This document shows, one piece after another, positions 45,201 to 54,945 of a stretch of DNA of 64,000 nt. The stretch spans positions 186,001 to 250,000 of the forward strand of contig JAFUOS010000013.1 of NCBI GenBank assembly GCA_017472665.1, in the 5' to 3' direction. The DNA is from Tyzzerella sp. (GTDB lineage: Bacteria; Bacillota; Clostridia; Lachnospirales; Lachnospiraceae). The first letter of the stretch is position 1, and each line of letters begins with the position of its first letter. The notes under the pieces were generated by a model. It was not told where the DNA came from and did no database searches. It saw only the letters and a list, made by a program, of their open reading frames with translations. Position numbers and translations under genes: made by a program.

Positions 45201-45610
45201 AGCACAGTAGGATAGTCTTTGTTATAATCTTCGCGTGCTATATCATTTTCGGTATTGATTTCAATATTATATAAGTTGATTTGGGATAATTCCGATTCAC
45301 CAAGAGATACACAAGTAATGTTCTTGACTGTACCGTCTTCGCTTGCAATCTCAACATATATCTCAAACCAAATATCCCACTCGGGACACCATAATAGGCG
45401 AAAATTTGTGATTTTATCCCAGTGTACACATTCATTTCCGTTATCGTATTTTTGCACTTGAAAGCTCAAATCAAATTGAGCGTTAAATGCATCAGATAAT
45501 GAAATATTTGTTGCCGGGATAGCACCAATTTTTTTACCTTTACGGGTAGCTAACACAAATGTCGGAGTAATGACATTATGTGTGTTGTCAAATTTAATTC
45601 TAACCGCCAA
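42293..45610 (-). CDS. Tail hub / tail-associated protein (Tal) with internal zinc ribbon
   Basis: This protein of about 1,105 aa occupies the Tal position after Dit. The N-terminal roughly 370 residues look like a phage tail hub domain. Within it, at about residues 220-242, lies a zinc ribbon, CLECGTRDNFTHVCPECNSK, with two CxxC pairs. The remainder is largely helical and then beta-rich, with a C-terminal part (about 930-1,105) typical of fibre attachment. I do not see a clear peptidase active site. The start is likely TTG at 45610, since AAAGGA lies 8 nt before it; the GTG at 45619 abuts that site. Confidence 0.8.
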   Translation of the reverse strand: MAVRIKFDNTHNVITPTFVLATRKGKKIGAIPATNISLSDAFNAQFDLSFQVQKYDNGNECVHWDKITNFRLLWCPEWDIWFEIYVEIASEDGTVKNITCVSLGESELSQINLYNIEINTENDIAREDYNKDYPTVLYREDHIEASLLHRIMEKAPHYTIGHVDVSIANIQRTFTFDSQSLLDAFHTIADEIDCIFVIDSSSNDDGSIKREINVYDLQAYCLECGTRDNFTHVCPECNSKNILTGYGKDTSIFVSTDNLADNITFTTDTSSVKNCFRLVAGDDLMTATVLNCNPNGSGYIWNMSDETRADMSAELSQKLGEYDTSYLYYIKEHKVSIPEELLTSYNALIEKYAVYNDKLRTISSPIVGYQELMNALYDTIDLYLFLNDSFMPSPELSRTTAALQAARLGSNTLSPVAVEDLSRCSSASASNAVLSVARTIVDPRYRVKVKNGVLDGDVWVGNFTVTNYADETDTADSLPAQVIINDDKEEYIRQKLEKTLKDKADDNDANDIVSLFELSLSVFVEEIKKYCLTSLQMFEDSCQSCLDILIEQGIANSDTWADKTPNLYSALYTPYYQKLLALQDEMKVRESEIATIIGVYDLDDDLTQHGLQTFLEEERANIQNSLNLEGYLGTELWLEFVSYRREDTYTNDNYISDGLDNGELFNRAMEFIEVANKEIYKSSTLQHSISATLKNLLVMKEFTPLVEHFAVGNWIRVEVDNTVYRLRLVSYTIDFENLENISIEFSDVKRCVTGVSDTESVLNQAASMAGTYDAVTRQASQGQKSNKQLEDWTTKGLALTKMKIIDNADHQNVTWDSHGILCREYLPTTNMYSDKQLKIINRGLYLTDDNWLTSKAGIGDFTYYNPETGKFEEAYGVIADTLIGNLILGEKVGIYNTKNSITMDERGLVITTDYTDNVEDGTNEMAFTIQRRSIDEDGEEQITRVLYIDGYGDLVLNGAIRINSSADTSLETLNDLCNIDRFSASIQNAVHTESQNIYSDIDRRYQEVLAETNAILEQYKADTEQYMRFDGNGLTLGAIGSEFHTLIDNRGVYFKQGDTIVSYVNNNQLYIPNGVIENSLVLGKFFFSPREDGGVSLTWEGDTEE

Positions 45611-45627
45611 ATGTGTCACTTCCTTTC

Positions 45628-46443
45628 TTAGTCTGGCGTATCCTTGATAATAGGAGAGTAGCGAAACTCTAATTTACAAGGTAACGATACGGATATTCGA
45701 TTATTTCTATTTGTAATCGTGTTTCCAATTCGTAAGAATGTATAATTGAAATCATTGCTAATGTCATGACTATCTAGGGATGTACTGATAATTAACGCAT
45801 CGCCATCAATAGTGATTACCTCGCCAACCGAACAGTTTTTGATTTCAAGAGTACAATCTTCCATATCGTTGTAAATAAATAAATCACCGTCTCGATTGAT
45901 GGTGATTTTCATTGACGGATATGTTGAACCGATTTCATCTGACATATCACTCAATACATACGTTTTTGTTGTATCGCTGATTGTCCATGAGACATATTGT
46001 TCTTGACCATATCCAAAAGGTTTATTTGTTTCCATTGTCAACTCTAATCCGTAGAGAACTTTGTTGACTGTAATTTTGCTTATATTAAAACTTGCTTCAT
46101 AATAACAAGTCTCTTGTTCTTTGTCGTCTTCATTAAGAACCTGAAATTTTAAGAATTCACGTCGATTGAGCCACCTCATAAGGTCACGGTATTCGTCGTT
46201 TGTAATTCGCAAATCCTCATATTCATCTGGGTTCTTACAAATCTGAAAGGTAGCCTGTACGCATTCGTCATATTTTGCGCTTGTCAAACTGGATATTTTA
46301 CCACTATGCCGTTTGACTGTATTGAATGTAATTTTCGAACCAGCACTAGCAATTTCCGAGTCTGAAGAACTACCAAACTTGCATATGATAAATCCGTAAT
46401 CACTTAGATATTGACCGTCATACTCAAAATCTAATGCAAACAT
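45628..46443 (-). CDS. Distal tail protein (Dit)
   Basis: This is a 271-aa distal tail protein, which forms the ring joining the tail tube to the tip. The N-terminal half (MFALDFEYDGQYLSDYGFIICKF shortened here by family comparison) and the region RREFLKFQVLNEDDKEQETC fit the Dit/phage_tail family. The galectin-like C-terminal half follows. Position between the tape measure and Tal supports the call. The ATG follows AAGGGGCGATAAAT. Confidence 0.85.
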   Translation of the reverse strand: MFALDFEYDGQYLSDYGFIICKFGSSSDSEIASAGSKITFNTVKRHSGKISSLTSAKYDECVQATFQICKNPDEYEDLRITNDEYRDLMRWLNRREFLKFQVLNEDDKEQETCYYEASFNISKITVNKVLYGLELTMETNKPFGYGQEQYVSWTISDTTKTYVLSDMSDEIGSTYPSMKITINRDGDLFIYNDMEDCTLEIKNCSVGEVITIDGDALIISTSLDSHDISNDFNYTFLRIGNTITNRNNRISVSLPCKLEFRYSPIIKDTPD

Positions 46444-46467
46444 ATTTATCGCCCCTTTCTAAAATGA

Positions 46468-46767
46468 TTATTTTATGCAACGCATGAACTGACGAAACTT
46501 CATAGTGTAATGGTTTTTCATCTGATGAACTTCATGTATTGCTTGTAAATACTGTTCTTTAATTGCTGCAATATCTTCCATGCATTGAAGATATTCTTTT
46601 CGAGTTTCTTCAACGGAAGTAAGTTGATATTTTAATCGAACCACCTCATCTGATAATTCTGTGTTTTGTCTTTTTAGATTTTCATTTTCTGCTTTGTATT
46701 TAGCAATCTGTCTAAACAGAGAGTTAATACGTTTTTGCTGTGTTTCACACTTTTTTTGATAATTCAT
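46468..46767 (-). CDS. Small coiled-coil phage protein
   Basis: This is a 99-aa protein that is almost entirely coiled coil (QKRINSLFRQIAKYKAENEN and onward). No known domain is recognised. The ATG at 46767 has GGAGGAAAAGGAA upstream and lies after the hairpin at 46790-46816; the frame is open further upstream without support. It is encoded between the tape measure and Dit. Confidence 0.65.
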   Translation of the reverse strand: MNYQKKCETQQKRINSLFRQIAKYKAENENLKRQNTELSDEVVRLKYQLTSVEETRKEYLQCMEDIAAIKEQYLQAIHEVHQMKNHYTMKFRQFMRCIK

Positions 46768-46784
46768 TTCCTTTTCCTCCAAAT

Positions 46785-46816
46785 ATAAAGGAGAGGCATA
46801 TACAAAATGCCTCTCC
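46785..46816 (-). terminator. Hairpin after the tape measure gene
   Basis: On the - strand GGAGAGGCAT pairs with ATGCCTCTCC (10 bp) and is followed by TTTAT. Confidence 0.7.
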
Positions 46817-46820
46817 GGTG

Positions 46821-49800
46821 TTACCACTTGAATTTACTCTTTTCAAGTTTACTTCTACCAACCAAACGGTCTACCGTCATAGATTGTATGAATCTTTCAA
46901 ACTTGTCGTCGTTACGCATCTTATTCATAAAATCGTTATAATCTTCGACGTGGTCAATAGGTATATTGATTTCGTAATGCACATCACCAAATGTCGTACC
47001 CTGAATACCGTCTGGAACATTTGTATGTCCTAATGTTTCGGAAATATCCAGTTTACCACCTGTAAAGATACTATCTAGTGAAATGTGTCCGTCTGCAATA
47101 TCACGCAGAACATCACGCAATGACATGACATTTGCGGTGTCTTCCGAATCAAGGAAGCTCTCTGGTTTGTCCTTTTCGCCGTCAACCCAAGCAAGACCTG
47201 TGTAATCAACAAGACCACCAGTTTTATATGCTTTTACATCAGACTTCTTAAACCAGCCCGTCACACCACTTGAAAGTTTATGGTAGCGTACTTTTAAATA
47301 GCCATTCTTTTCCCCAAGTACAGTATAAATAGGGTCGTTCTTATAATACTGTGTACCACCACCACCACCGCTTGATGTAGAATAAATTCTTGCACTTCCA
47401 GCATTGATTTTACCGCCAACGGTAATTGCTTTTGCAGCGGTCTGTGTAGGTTGAACAGTAGGTGGATTGACCTGCTGTACAACCGCTGGTTTAACCGATG
47501 GGTCTGCTTCGGTTGTTGGTGTCGCACCATCAACGGTTTTATCTGCTTCTTTATCACTTTCTTTAATCATTTTGCCTACGTTTGTTGAAATCGTAGTTAA
47601 TGTTGAATTAACTGTGGTAAGAGCAGTATTAAACTTCTCGCCATACGACGTGATTACCGTATACGCTTGTCCTTCTGGCATCCAAATAGATTTCATACTT
47701 TCCGATAAAGTATATCCAACTTCTGTTGCTTCTGTATTCAATGCGGATGCAATATCAGTCGCACTTTGGTTGATTTCAGTAATCATATCGTTCATGAGTG
47801 CCTCTGCGTCATCCAAACGTGAGTTGAGCATTGTTTCGTATTCCAGATACAGATTGTCAAGCAATTTTGTTGTATCGCTGATATATCGTTCGTATTGTGT
47901 TTCCTCCAATGTTTCCATTGCTTTTGCAAGGTTGACCTCAATTTTCTGAACAACAGCACGGTTTTCTTCCGACATATCATTTCGGTAAGCACTTAACTGT
48001 TTTTGTAGTGTTGCAATTTCGGATGTTTGCTCTTTAATTTTCTTCTGATAGTCATACAAATCTTTTGCACTATCCAATGACTCTTTGTATTTATCTATCA
48101 AATCGCTTAGAGCCTCAAGTTCAAGGTTGATACCTTCCTCAACCATATCTATAATCGCTTGCTTTTCATCTTCGGCAGATAAAATAGATTCCCGTTGTAA
48201 TTCTAATAATTCTTCTTTTCGTTCAAGAAGAGTAGTATTATTAGGGTCTTCCGCAAGCAGTTCGTTAATAGCCAAAATTTCTTTTGCATATTCGTCTGCT
48301 TGGTGCATATATACATTATAATTCTGACCGTGTAATCCCATTGTCGCCTTACCGGTATCAGTAAGTTGTCCGTTATCGGTATACAAATCAGAATTTTCCA
48401 TAAGTTTGATAAGGAAATCTGCTTCGGCTGTTACATTAGAAATCTGCTCTTGTAGGTAATCAAAGTGTCCCCATTCAACTTCGCGAATAGAATTTCCAAA
48501 CTCAATTACTGCTAATTCTGATTGTTGGATTGCCTCCTTAACAGCGTTGATTTCCTGTTGCATTGCATACCAGTCTTCAGAGCCTTTTTCAATCAATCCG
48601 GCATTCATCGCGGCAGACATCGCAGTTACTAATTGTTGTAGTTCTTGCTTTTGTGCGTTGATATTTTCGTTCTCTACGTCACGCATAGCATAATAATATT
48701 TCGTACTAGCAAGATAACCTTGTGCCTCAATTTTTTCAATACCCGTATTAAAGGTATTAGTCAGATGCTCCATTAACGCTAGTTCGTCGTTATACTCTTT
48801 CGAAATATTGTCGAAACTCTGTTTGGCAAGTGAAGACAGTTCGTTTCGTGCTTTTTGCGCTGCATCGTATGCATCAAGAGATGCTTCATAGTATTCTTGA
48901 TATTGCTTTATTTTATCTGCTAAATCTTCGTCTGTAATCGTACTGATATCTAACGCACCATTACGAACTAAGCGTTTGTAAGATTCATCTAACGTCACAC
49001 CGTTTGCAAGTGCTTCGTATGTCTTGGCTGCATCATTTTGTAAACCAAGCTCCGTATTAACAGCAGAAATTTGTTTTTTGAGTTCGGCATTACGTTTAGT
49101 CCAAGATAACCATGTAGATGACACCATATCACTAAGATTAGTAATAGTACGTTGCAAACGCTTAACAGCAATATCAATCCAATTGAATGATTCGGAGAAC
49201 TCTTTGTTTGCCTTTTTGTTCGCTTCCTTAATATTCTCTAAAGCATTATTGTAATTATCTGTAATATTTGAACTAGGTGTATAATTTCGATTCTTACCGT
49301 TTTCTGTATTACCGAAATGAAAATCATTGATATCAATGGTTTGTGGTACAAAGTTAGATGATACAGATTTTCCAAATGCAGCTATGGAATCGCCGATAGA
49401 CTTCAAAGACTCTCCACTGGCACCAAGTTCAAACTTAATTGCTGGTAGCTTTAACTGATGTCCAAGAACCTCAACAGAACTCCAGTCGATTGATTTTATT
49501 CCAAAGCTGAGTTCGACCTTGAAGTTAGATATTGCCTGTCCAAGATTATCGAATAGTGTACCTATTGCAGTCGCCATGTCTTGAATTGCACTGTTTGTGT
49601 TTGCTGCAATAGCCTGCGCAGCAATTTCTTGGTTTGCTACATTCGCAGTGAGGTTTGCAGCAATTTCACTCGTTGTTGTTCCAAGTGTTCTGGCAATTTC
49701 ATCTGCCATCAAACCACCAGAGGCAACAATATTCGCCAAATCTTGTGCGATTACTTGAGCATGTGCAGTAAATTCATCGGAACCGACCTCAACGGCACCA

Positions 49801-52800
49801 ATCATAATTTGTTCAAGTGAATAAATACTATCTTGGTAACCTTCGATAATCGAAATCGCATCGTTCATAGAACTTTGTGTGCCATCTAGCGATTTGTTTG
49901 TTGCATTATCAATTGCATCACCGTTTTTATTCCAAGCCTCAGAGTTGTCTTGAAGAGCGTCGGTTAATTTACTTAAAGCTTTTCCGATTGATAAATAGCC
50001 TTCAAGATATTCAGAAATACTCATTTCACCTTTATCAAACGCTTCAATTAAACCGGATAATCCGCTGGCAGATTGCTGTACACTATCTACAAAAAATTGT
50101 TTTGCAGCCTTTGTTGCGTCTTCCATTGAATCTGTAAATGAAGAAGCATCAAAATTATCAATCTCGGATTGTAATGCGTCAAAATATTCCTTATGAGACA
50201 GCGCACCTTTATTAAACAACTCGGTTAAATGTTGTATACGTCTGCCTATTATTGTGTCATCAAACGCGTCATATAGGCGTTTTGATGTATCTTCGACGGC
50301 TTTAGATAACGCAGGAAAACTGTTTTGGGCAGTATCAATTAAAACCTGTTTGTATTCTTCTGAATATGCTGTATTATCACGTATACTTTGGATATACGCA
50401 TCTAAATCTTCTTTGGTTTTAATACTGTTTGTTTTAAGATAATTTGCTAATTCTAATCTTGCATCTGCCTGATGTAAAGTATTGATAGCGTCGGCATAAG
50501 CAGTTGCACTTTCTTTCAACATATTGATATTGCTGGTTACATTACCATATATCGTGTTTACGCCCATTCCACTAACTGCGCTACCAAGGTCTAATAACGA
50601 ACTGTCGTCTAACTCAGATGCAGTTTGTTGTATCAGAGCAGAAATCTGTTGCATACCTTGATAGTATTCGTATAAATCTTCAGCAGACTCAGATTTTGCC
50701 GTCCAATTTCCAAATAGATTTTCACCGTCGAGTTGGAACTGCTGACTGGTTTGCTTTGCAGTCTTCGATAAGATTTTTGCTATTTCTTTATCTAAACTAT
50801 CATACCCTGTGCTACTCCAACTAAAACCGATACTATTGCCTTTAAAATCGTTTTGAGCAGCAGCAACTAACGCTTGTTCTGCCAATGATTTGTTTGCATA
50901 AGCGTCTTCGCTAGCTTTTTTTAATGTCGCATAAGTAGTGTCATTTATTGCACCCGATAGTGAGTCATATTTACCAATAAGCGTATCAATTTGCTTCTCG
51001 GTATATCCCATTTGCTCAAGTTGAAGTCTAAACGCCTCTGTTAAATCTTCGGTACTTTTAGTACCTTCGTCTAACTGTTTCTTTAAATCAAGAAGTGCTA
51101 ATGCGTGATTTAGAGATTCATTCGCTTGATTTGCACTTTCTTGTGCGGCTTCTTTTGTTTTTTCTTTTGTTTTTTCAATTGATTGTTGTGCCAAAGTAAA
51201 AGCTGTAAATACCGCAATAAATCCAGCAACGGCTAGTTGTGCAGTTGATGCAAGTGCAGTGATGTTTTTAAACCCAGCACCAATAGCACCGAGGGATGAT
51301 GTCCCTGCGGCTTTTGCAGATACAAAACCATCTTTAAAGATTGCGAACACACCAGAGATATCATTACCTAGTCTCGAAATTGTTTTCCACAAACTTGATA
51401 TCAATCCTGCAATGCTTTCAGCCTTTATAATGGCTAATATCCCAGCAGTAGTATACAAAACGGTATTTAGTCCACCTAATTTATCTACTAACTTACCTAC
51501 TGATATTAAGATGTTGAGTAAATTTGTGCCTAAGTCCACAACATCTTTAATGAATTGACCTTGAATTAGAGTATTAGACAACTCTTCAAAAGTTGCTTTG
51601 AAGATATTGATTTTACCTTCAATACTAGCAAGCACTTTTTCATTTTCTTTTAATGCAGAACCTTCAGAATTCGCCGATGTTTCTAATGCATCGTTTGCAA
51701 CCTTAAAATTTTCCAATATTGCGGCTACAACATTCGAATTACGTTTTCCGCCAACCATTTCAAGAATATTAGCCTGAGATACGTCAGTTAATTCATGCCA
51801 AACCCCTGATAATTCTTTAAGAATCTGATATGTAGACTTAAACGAATTGTCATCAGCCATAATATCAACCTTACTTCCGGTTAATGCAAGAATCTCGTCA
51901 CGTAATTCAGAAACGCTAGTTGCCATTCCGTCTGTTGATTCGCCAGCCTCTTCAGCCTCAGTCTTAGCCGCACGCAGATACATAGATACGGTCTTTAATG
52001 TTGTACCAACTTTATCTGGGTCTTGAACAATAGTGTTCGCCGCAGCGGCTAATGCGATGGTTTCGTCAAGCGTGTTGTTTGCCGCACGCATAGCAGCGGC
52101 AGAACGCAACAAAGCATCACCGACACCACCAGAAGAAATAGCATAGTTATTACCAATCGCATTGAATTTGTCTACAATCGACATAACATCTGACGCTTCA
52201 ACACCAAATGCCTGCATTGTAGCAATAATACTTTCTGATGCGGTATTGATATCTTCGATACCATCACCAACATTTTTATATACAATCGCAGCATCTGCTA
52301 ATTGCTCCGCATCAGACAAACCAAATCCTAATCTTGCAAAGTCGGCAGAAGCAGAAACAACGTCTGTCATCGTAGAACCAAGTTTCTTTGCTCGGTCTGA
52401 TGCTTTATCTAAAAATTGATTATATGTTGCATTGGTTTCATCAGTAACCTTTTTAAGTTCAGTCATTGCTGTATCAAGCTCTTTGACATTTGTTACCATC
52501 TGTCGTATTGCACGATACGCCGCCATAATAATTCTAGTTAATCCAAACCAAGTTGTGAATTTATTTGCAAGACCACCGAGACGTTGACCAAGTGTTTTAG
52601 TATCTTCACCTACTCGCCTAATACCAGCCGCAGCGGTGTCTGAGGTATCTCTAATTGCTGCCATGCGTTGATTGAATGTTTCCAAATCAATTTCTCGTCT
52701 GCTTAGTTGTCCGATTAAAGAATCTAATGCTTGAGCTTGCTTATTGTAAATTTCATACTCACCAGATGACTTTCCGCGTTGTGCAGCAGTCCACTTAGTG

Positions 52801-53183
52801 AGGTTTTTAGTCATTTGTGCGTGTAGTTTTGAAGCACGTGTTAAAGCATGTATTTCTTTTTCTCTATCATTTAATGCCGTTTTACTAGCATTATTGTTAG
52901 ACTGTTGAGCAGATGCATTTTGTTTTCTTGCCTGTGTGTTTTGCTGAAAGGCAGCAGTTTGTTTATTTATTTCGGCGGTGCTATGTGATAGTGACTGACC
53001 GCCAGCAGTCTTATACAAATTCTCAATTTGCTTTCGCATAGTGGTGAGAGAATTTGAATCAAATTCAACTTTTATTTTCGGGGGATTTGCGTTTAAGGCG
53101 TTTGTCAATTGTCGAATTTGACCAGCCATTTGTTTATAACTGGGTTGCACATCAACCCCGACTGTTAAAAGAAAATCAGCCAT
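46821..53183 (-). CDS. Tape measure protein with C-terminal SH3b-like domain
   Basis: This 2,120-aa protein sets tail length. By the usual rule of about 0.15 nm per residue it implies a tail of roughly 300 nm. The N-terminus is helical. A TP901-type core domain lies at about 265-405 (SASADFARLGFGLSDAEQLA ... ALLRSAAAMRAANNTLDE). A hydrophobic segment at about 640-670 could act at the host membrane, and long coiled coils fill much of the rest. Near residues 1930-1985 there is an SH3b-like domain (ARIYSTSSGGGGGTQYYKND ... GVTGWFKKSDV), which may bind the wall or membrane on injection. No lysozyme or peptidase motif is seen. Confidence 0.93.
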   Translation of the reverse strand: MADFLLTVGVDVQPSYKQMAGQIRQLTNALNANPPKIKVEFDSNSLTTMRKQIENLYKTAGGQSLSHSTAEINKQTAAFQQNTQARKQNASAQQSNNNASKTALNDREKEIHALTRASKLHAQMTKNLTKWTAAQRGKSSGEYEIYNKQAQALDSLIGQLSRREIDLETFNQRMAAIRDTSDTAAAGIRRVGEDTKTLGQRLGGLANKFTTWFGLTRIIMAAYRAIRQMVTNVKELDTAMTELKKVTDETNATYNQFLDKASDRAKKLGSTMTDVVSASADFARLGFGLSDAEQLADAAIVYKNVGDGIEDINTASESIIATMQAFGVEASDVMSIVDKFNAIGNNYAISSGGVGDALLRSAAAMRAANNTLDETIALAAAANTIVQDPDKVGTTLKTVSMYLRAAKTEAEEAGESTDGMATSVSELRDEILALTGSKVDIMADDNSFKSTYQILKELSGVWHELTDVSQANILEMVGGKRNSNVVAAILENFKVANDALETSANSEGSALKENEKVLASIEGKINIFKATFEELSNTLIQGQFIKDVVDLGTNLLNILISVGKLVDKLGGLNTVLYTTAGILAIIKAESIAGLISSLWKTISRLGNDISGVFAIFKDGFVSAKAAGTSSLGAIGAGFKNITALASTAQLAVAGFIAVFTAFTLAQQSIEKTKEKTKEAAQESANQANESLNHALALLDLKKQLDEGTKSTEDLTEAFRLQLEQMGYTEKQIDTLIGKYDSLSGAINDTTYATLKKASEDAYANKSLAEQALVAAAQNDFKGNSIGFSWSSTGYDSLDKEIAKILSKTAKQTSQQFQLDGENLFGNWTAKSESAEDLYEYYQGMQQISALIQQTASELDDSSLLDLGSAVSGMGVNTIYGNVTSNINMLKESATAYADAINTLHQADARLELANYLKTNSIKTKEDLDAYIQSIRDNTAYSEEYKQVLIDTAQNSFPALSKAVEDTSKRLYDAFDDTIIGRRIQHLTELFNKGALSHKEYFDALQSEIDNFDASSFTDSMEDATKAAKQFFVDSVQQSASGLSGLIEAFDKGEMSISEYLEGYLSIGKALSKLTDALQDNSEAWNKNGDAIDNATNKSLDGTQSSMNDAISIIEGYQDSIYSLEQIMIGAVEVGSDEFTAHAQVIAQDLANIVASGGLMADEIARTLGTTTSEIAANLTANVANQEIAAQAIAANTNSAIQDMATAIGTLFDNLGQAISNFKVELSFGIKSIDWSSVEVLGHQLKLPAIKFELGASGESLKSIGDSIAAFGKSVSSNFVPQTIDINDFHFGNTENGKNRNYTPSSNITDNYNNALENIKEANKKANKEFSESFNWIDIAVKRLQRTITNLSDMVSSTWLSWTKRNAELKKQISAVNTELGLQNDAAKTYEALANGVTLDESYKRLVRNGALDISTITDEDLADKIKQYQEYYEASLDAYDAAQKARNELSSLAKQSFDNISKEYNDELALMEHLTNTFNTGIEKIEAQGYLASTKYYYAMRDVENENINAQKQELQQLVTAMSAAMNAGLIEKGSEDWYAMQQEINAVKEAIQQSELAVIEFGNSIREVEWGHFDYLQEQISNVTAEADFLIKLMENSDLYTDNGQLTDTGKATMGLHGQNYNVYMHQADEYAKEILAINELLAEDPNNTTLLERKEELLELQRESILSAEDEKQAIIDMVEEGINLELEALSDLIDKYKESLDSAKDLYDYQKKIKEQTSEIATLQKQLSAYRNDMSEENRAVVQKIEVNLAKAMETLEETQYERYISDTTKLLDNLYLEYETMLNSRLDDAEALMNDMITEINQSATDIASALNTEATEVGYTLSESMKSIWMPEGQAYTVITSYGEKFNTALTTVNSTLTTISTNVGKMIKESDKEADKTVDGATPTTEADPSVKPAVVQQVNPPTVQPTQTAAKAITVGGKINAGSARIYSTSSGGGGGTQYYKNDPIYTVLGEKNGYLKVRYHKLSSGVTGWFKKSDVKAYKTGGLVDYTGLAWVDGEKDKPESFLDSEDTANVMSLRDVLRDIADGHISLDSIFTGGKLDISETLGHTNVPDGIQGTTFGDVHYEINIPIDHVEDYNDFMNKMRNDDKFERFIQSMTVDRLVGRSKLEKSKFKW

Positions 53184-53216
53184 ATATTTTTTTCACCGTC
53201 CTTTAATGTTGAATAT

Positions 53217-53250
53217 AAAGAAAAGGATTGGCTCAAACTTGCCAATCCTT
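53217..53250 (-). terminator. Hairpin before the tape measure gene
   Basis: On the - strand AAGGATTGGC pairs with GCCAATCCTT (10 bp, 8-nt loop) and is followed by TTCTTT. It overlaps the stop of the preceding gene. Confidence 0.75.
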
Positions 53251-53827
53251 AGTTATAGATTTCATTAGGGGTAATATCTAACACACCGTAATCAACAGCA
53301 TAGTTTCCCATAAAATCTCTTATTGCGTTATCTATGAAATGAGTGCCGCTTCTCTGTCTTAAACTAAGAGCATCTTCGCCGTGCCACACGCCACGAACAA
53401 CGTGTCCAGCTGAATAGCCTGTATTTAACAGAGCCGCGATATTTTGAATACCATCTGGATATGACGATGGTGCTAATGATTCTCGTCTCAAATCATTTTC
53501 AAAATATATTTCAATTTGATATCGATTACCGCCGATATTTTTAGGTGCGGTAAAGTTTAAGTCAGAAAGAGCCTCAATTGCGGTTTCGCCCAAATCACCA
53601 TTTGCCGCATTTGTGCCAGCATGACTTAGAATTTCTTGACGTAACACACTAATAAATTTGTCTGCGGCTTCTTCTGGAGTATGTATCATACCAGTTTTAC
53701 TCGTACTTAATGTAAAACTACCAAGCATAATTTTATCCACTAACTGAGATACTTCTTTTTGCTTTGCATTCGTATTCATAACAGCCTGTGCTTTTTTCAG
53801 AATAGATTGCATATCAATTTTAGTCAT
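53249..53827 (-). CDS. Phage tail-region protein, unknown
   Basis: This is a 192-aa protein directly upstream of the tape measure gene. It starts helical (MQSILKKAQAVMNTNAKQKE), and its C-terminal half contains YFENDLRRESLAPSSYPDGI and VRGVWHGEDALSLRQRSGTH. It resembles hypothetical proteins in Clostridia siphophages, but I recognise no domain. The ATG at 53827 has GGAGATACAA upstream and overlaps the end of the previous gene, which suggests coupling. A tail-assembly role is inferred from position only. Confidence 0.65.
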   Translation of the reverse strand: MTKIDMQSILKKAQAVMNTNAKQKEVSQLVDKIMLGSFTLSTSKTGMIHTPEEAADKFISVLRQEILSHAGTNAANGDLGETAIEALSDLNFTAPKNIGGNRYQIEIYFENDLRRESLAPSSYPDGIQNIAALLNTGYSAGHVVRGVWHGEDALSLRQRSGTHFIDNAIRDFMGNYAVDYGVLDITPNEIYN

Positions 53828-54449
53828 TTGTATCTCCATTTGTCTTAGGCATCGGAATGATTTTTGAACTGTCTTCGGAACGCTCTAAAACTGCTTTTGC
53901 TAATTTTTCTTCATCAATACCACCAGAAGCCATCATACTAAGCAGTTTTGAAACTTCGTCACCAGAAAATCCTTCAAACATTTGAGTACATTGTTTTTGT
54001 AAACTTTCAAACGCCCCAAATAATGTGTTCATCTGCATATTGATTGCTTCAATATTAGCCTGTGCGTGATGTTTCATCTTATCTTCTACAGAGTGAATCA
54101 TTTCGCTTAATTGCGCTGAATGTACATATGGAAGAATGCTTTCAAGAATATCTGAGCAATATATCAAATCGTATTTTTCTTGCACGTTGTCTGGAAGTTC
54201 GATGTCGGTGTACATTTCCAAGATATAACTTTTAATCGCAAAATCTTTAAGTTCTGGCATAAATTCACCGGTTTCTCCATCAAAACATAATTGGAAGACA
54301 TTGTTTACAAACGTCAACATATCCTTAAATGAGAGAGTGCGCTGTACGTTAATATCCAATCCGTTCCAAGCAACAACCTGCGTCGGTTTATGTAATCTGT
54401 TTACAACCTCTTTTAAGTTTTCTAAATTTGCTTTATTATTATTTTCCAT
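53820..54449 (-). CDS. Putative tail assembly chaperone-like protein
   Basis: This is a 209-aa helical protein in the position of the tail assembly chaperone, between the tail tube and tape measure genes. Features are a short conserved-looking segment QVVAWNGLDINVQRTLSFKD near the N-terminus and a Met/Gln-rich helix in the C-terminal half. A slippery frameshift site as in classical G/GT chaperones is not evident. The ATG at 54449 has GGAGGAAAATTGAAT upstream; the TTG at 54455 is an alternative. Confidence 0.6.
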   Translation of the reverse strand: MENNNKANLENLKEVVNRLHKPTQVVAWNGLDINVQRTLSFKDMLTFVNNVFQLCFDGETGEFMPELKDFAIKSYILEMYTDIELPDNVQEKYDLIYCSDILESILPYVHSAQLSEMIHSVEDKMKHHAQANIEAINMQMNTLFGAFESLQKQCTQMFEGFSGDEVSKLLSMMASGGIDEEKLAKAVLERSEDSSKIIPMPKTNGDTND

Positions 54450-54451
54450 AT

Positions 54452-54934
54452 TCAATTTTCCTCCTTGATTTCCGTGTTGCAGACTTCGTCTGCGTATTTA
54501 TTTATTGTAATTTTTAACTCTGTACGTGGGTTTGTTGCGTCTACTCCACACGTCAGAGTGATTTTTTTTATGTGTTGACTGCTATCATCGACAATCATCC
54601 CACTTTCAACCAGTCCGTCATACAAGAATTTCCCAATGGAATTATCAATATCGTGTCTACGATTTGTGGCATAATACACCGTCTGGTAGATTTCGCATTC
54701 GTCAATGCGTAGGTTAGCGTAACCTTGTTCTTTTACAAACCATTTAATAAAATCTTTCCAGCGTTGTTTTAATGCATTCATCATCGGACGTTTCATTATC
54801 ATCCAAATGTTAATGCTTTCATGATACGGGTGTGGGATAGGGCGTTTTTGTGCCTTTGGATGTTGTGAGAAATAGTAATCATCATATCGTTTTAACACAT
54901 CGTTATCAATTACTAAACGAATCTTTTTTCTCAT
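54452..54934 (-). CDS. RusA-like Holliday junction resolvase
   Basis: This is a 160-aa protein with the RusA signature: NRRHDIDNSIGKFLYDGLVE followed by SGMIVDDSSQHIKKITLTCG, providing the conserved acidic metal ligands (D-x-D-N and DD). RusA proteins cut Holliday junctions and help process branched phage DNA before packaging. The location is unusual, inside the structural operon rather than with replication genes. The ATG at 54934 follows GGTGATAATA. Confidence 0.82.
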   Translation of the reverse strand: MRKKIRLVIDNDVLKRYDDYYFSQHPKAQKRPIPHPYHESINIWMIMKRPMMNALKQRWKDFIKWFVKEQGYANLRIDECEIYQTVYYATNRRHDIDNSIGKFLYDGLVESGMIVDDSSQHIKKITLTCGVDATNPRTELKITINKYADEVCNTEIKEEN

Positions 54935-54945
54935 TATTATCACCA

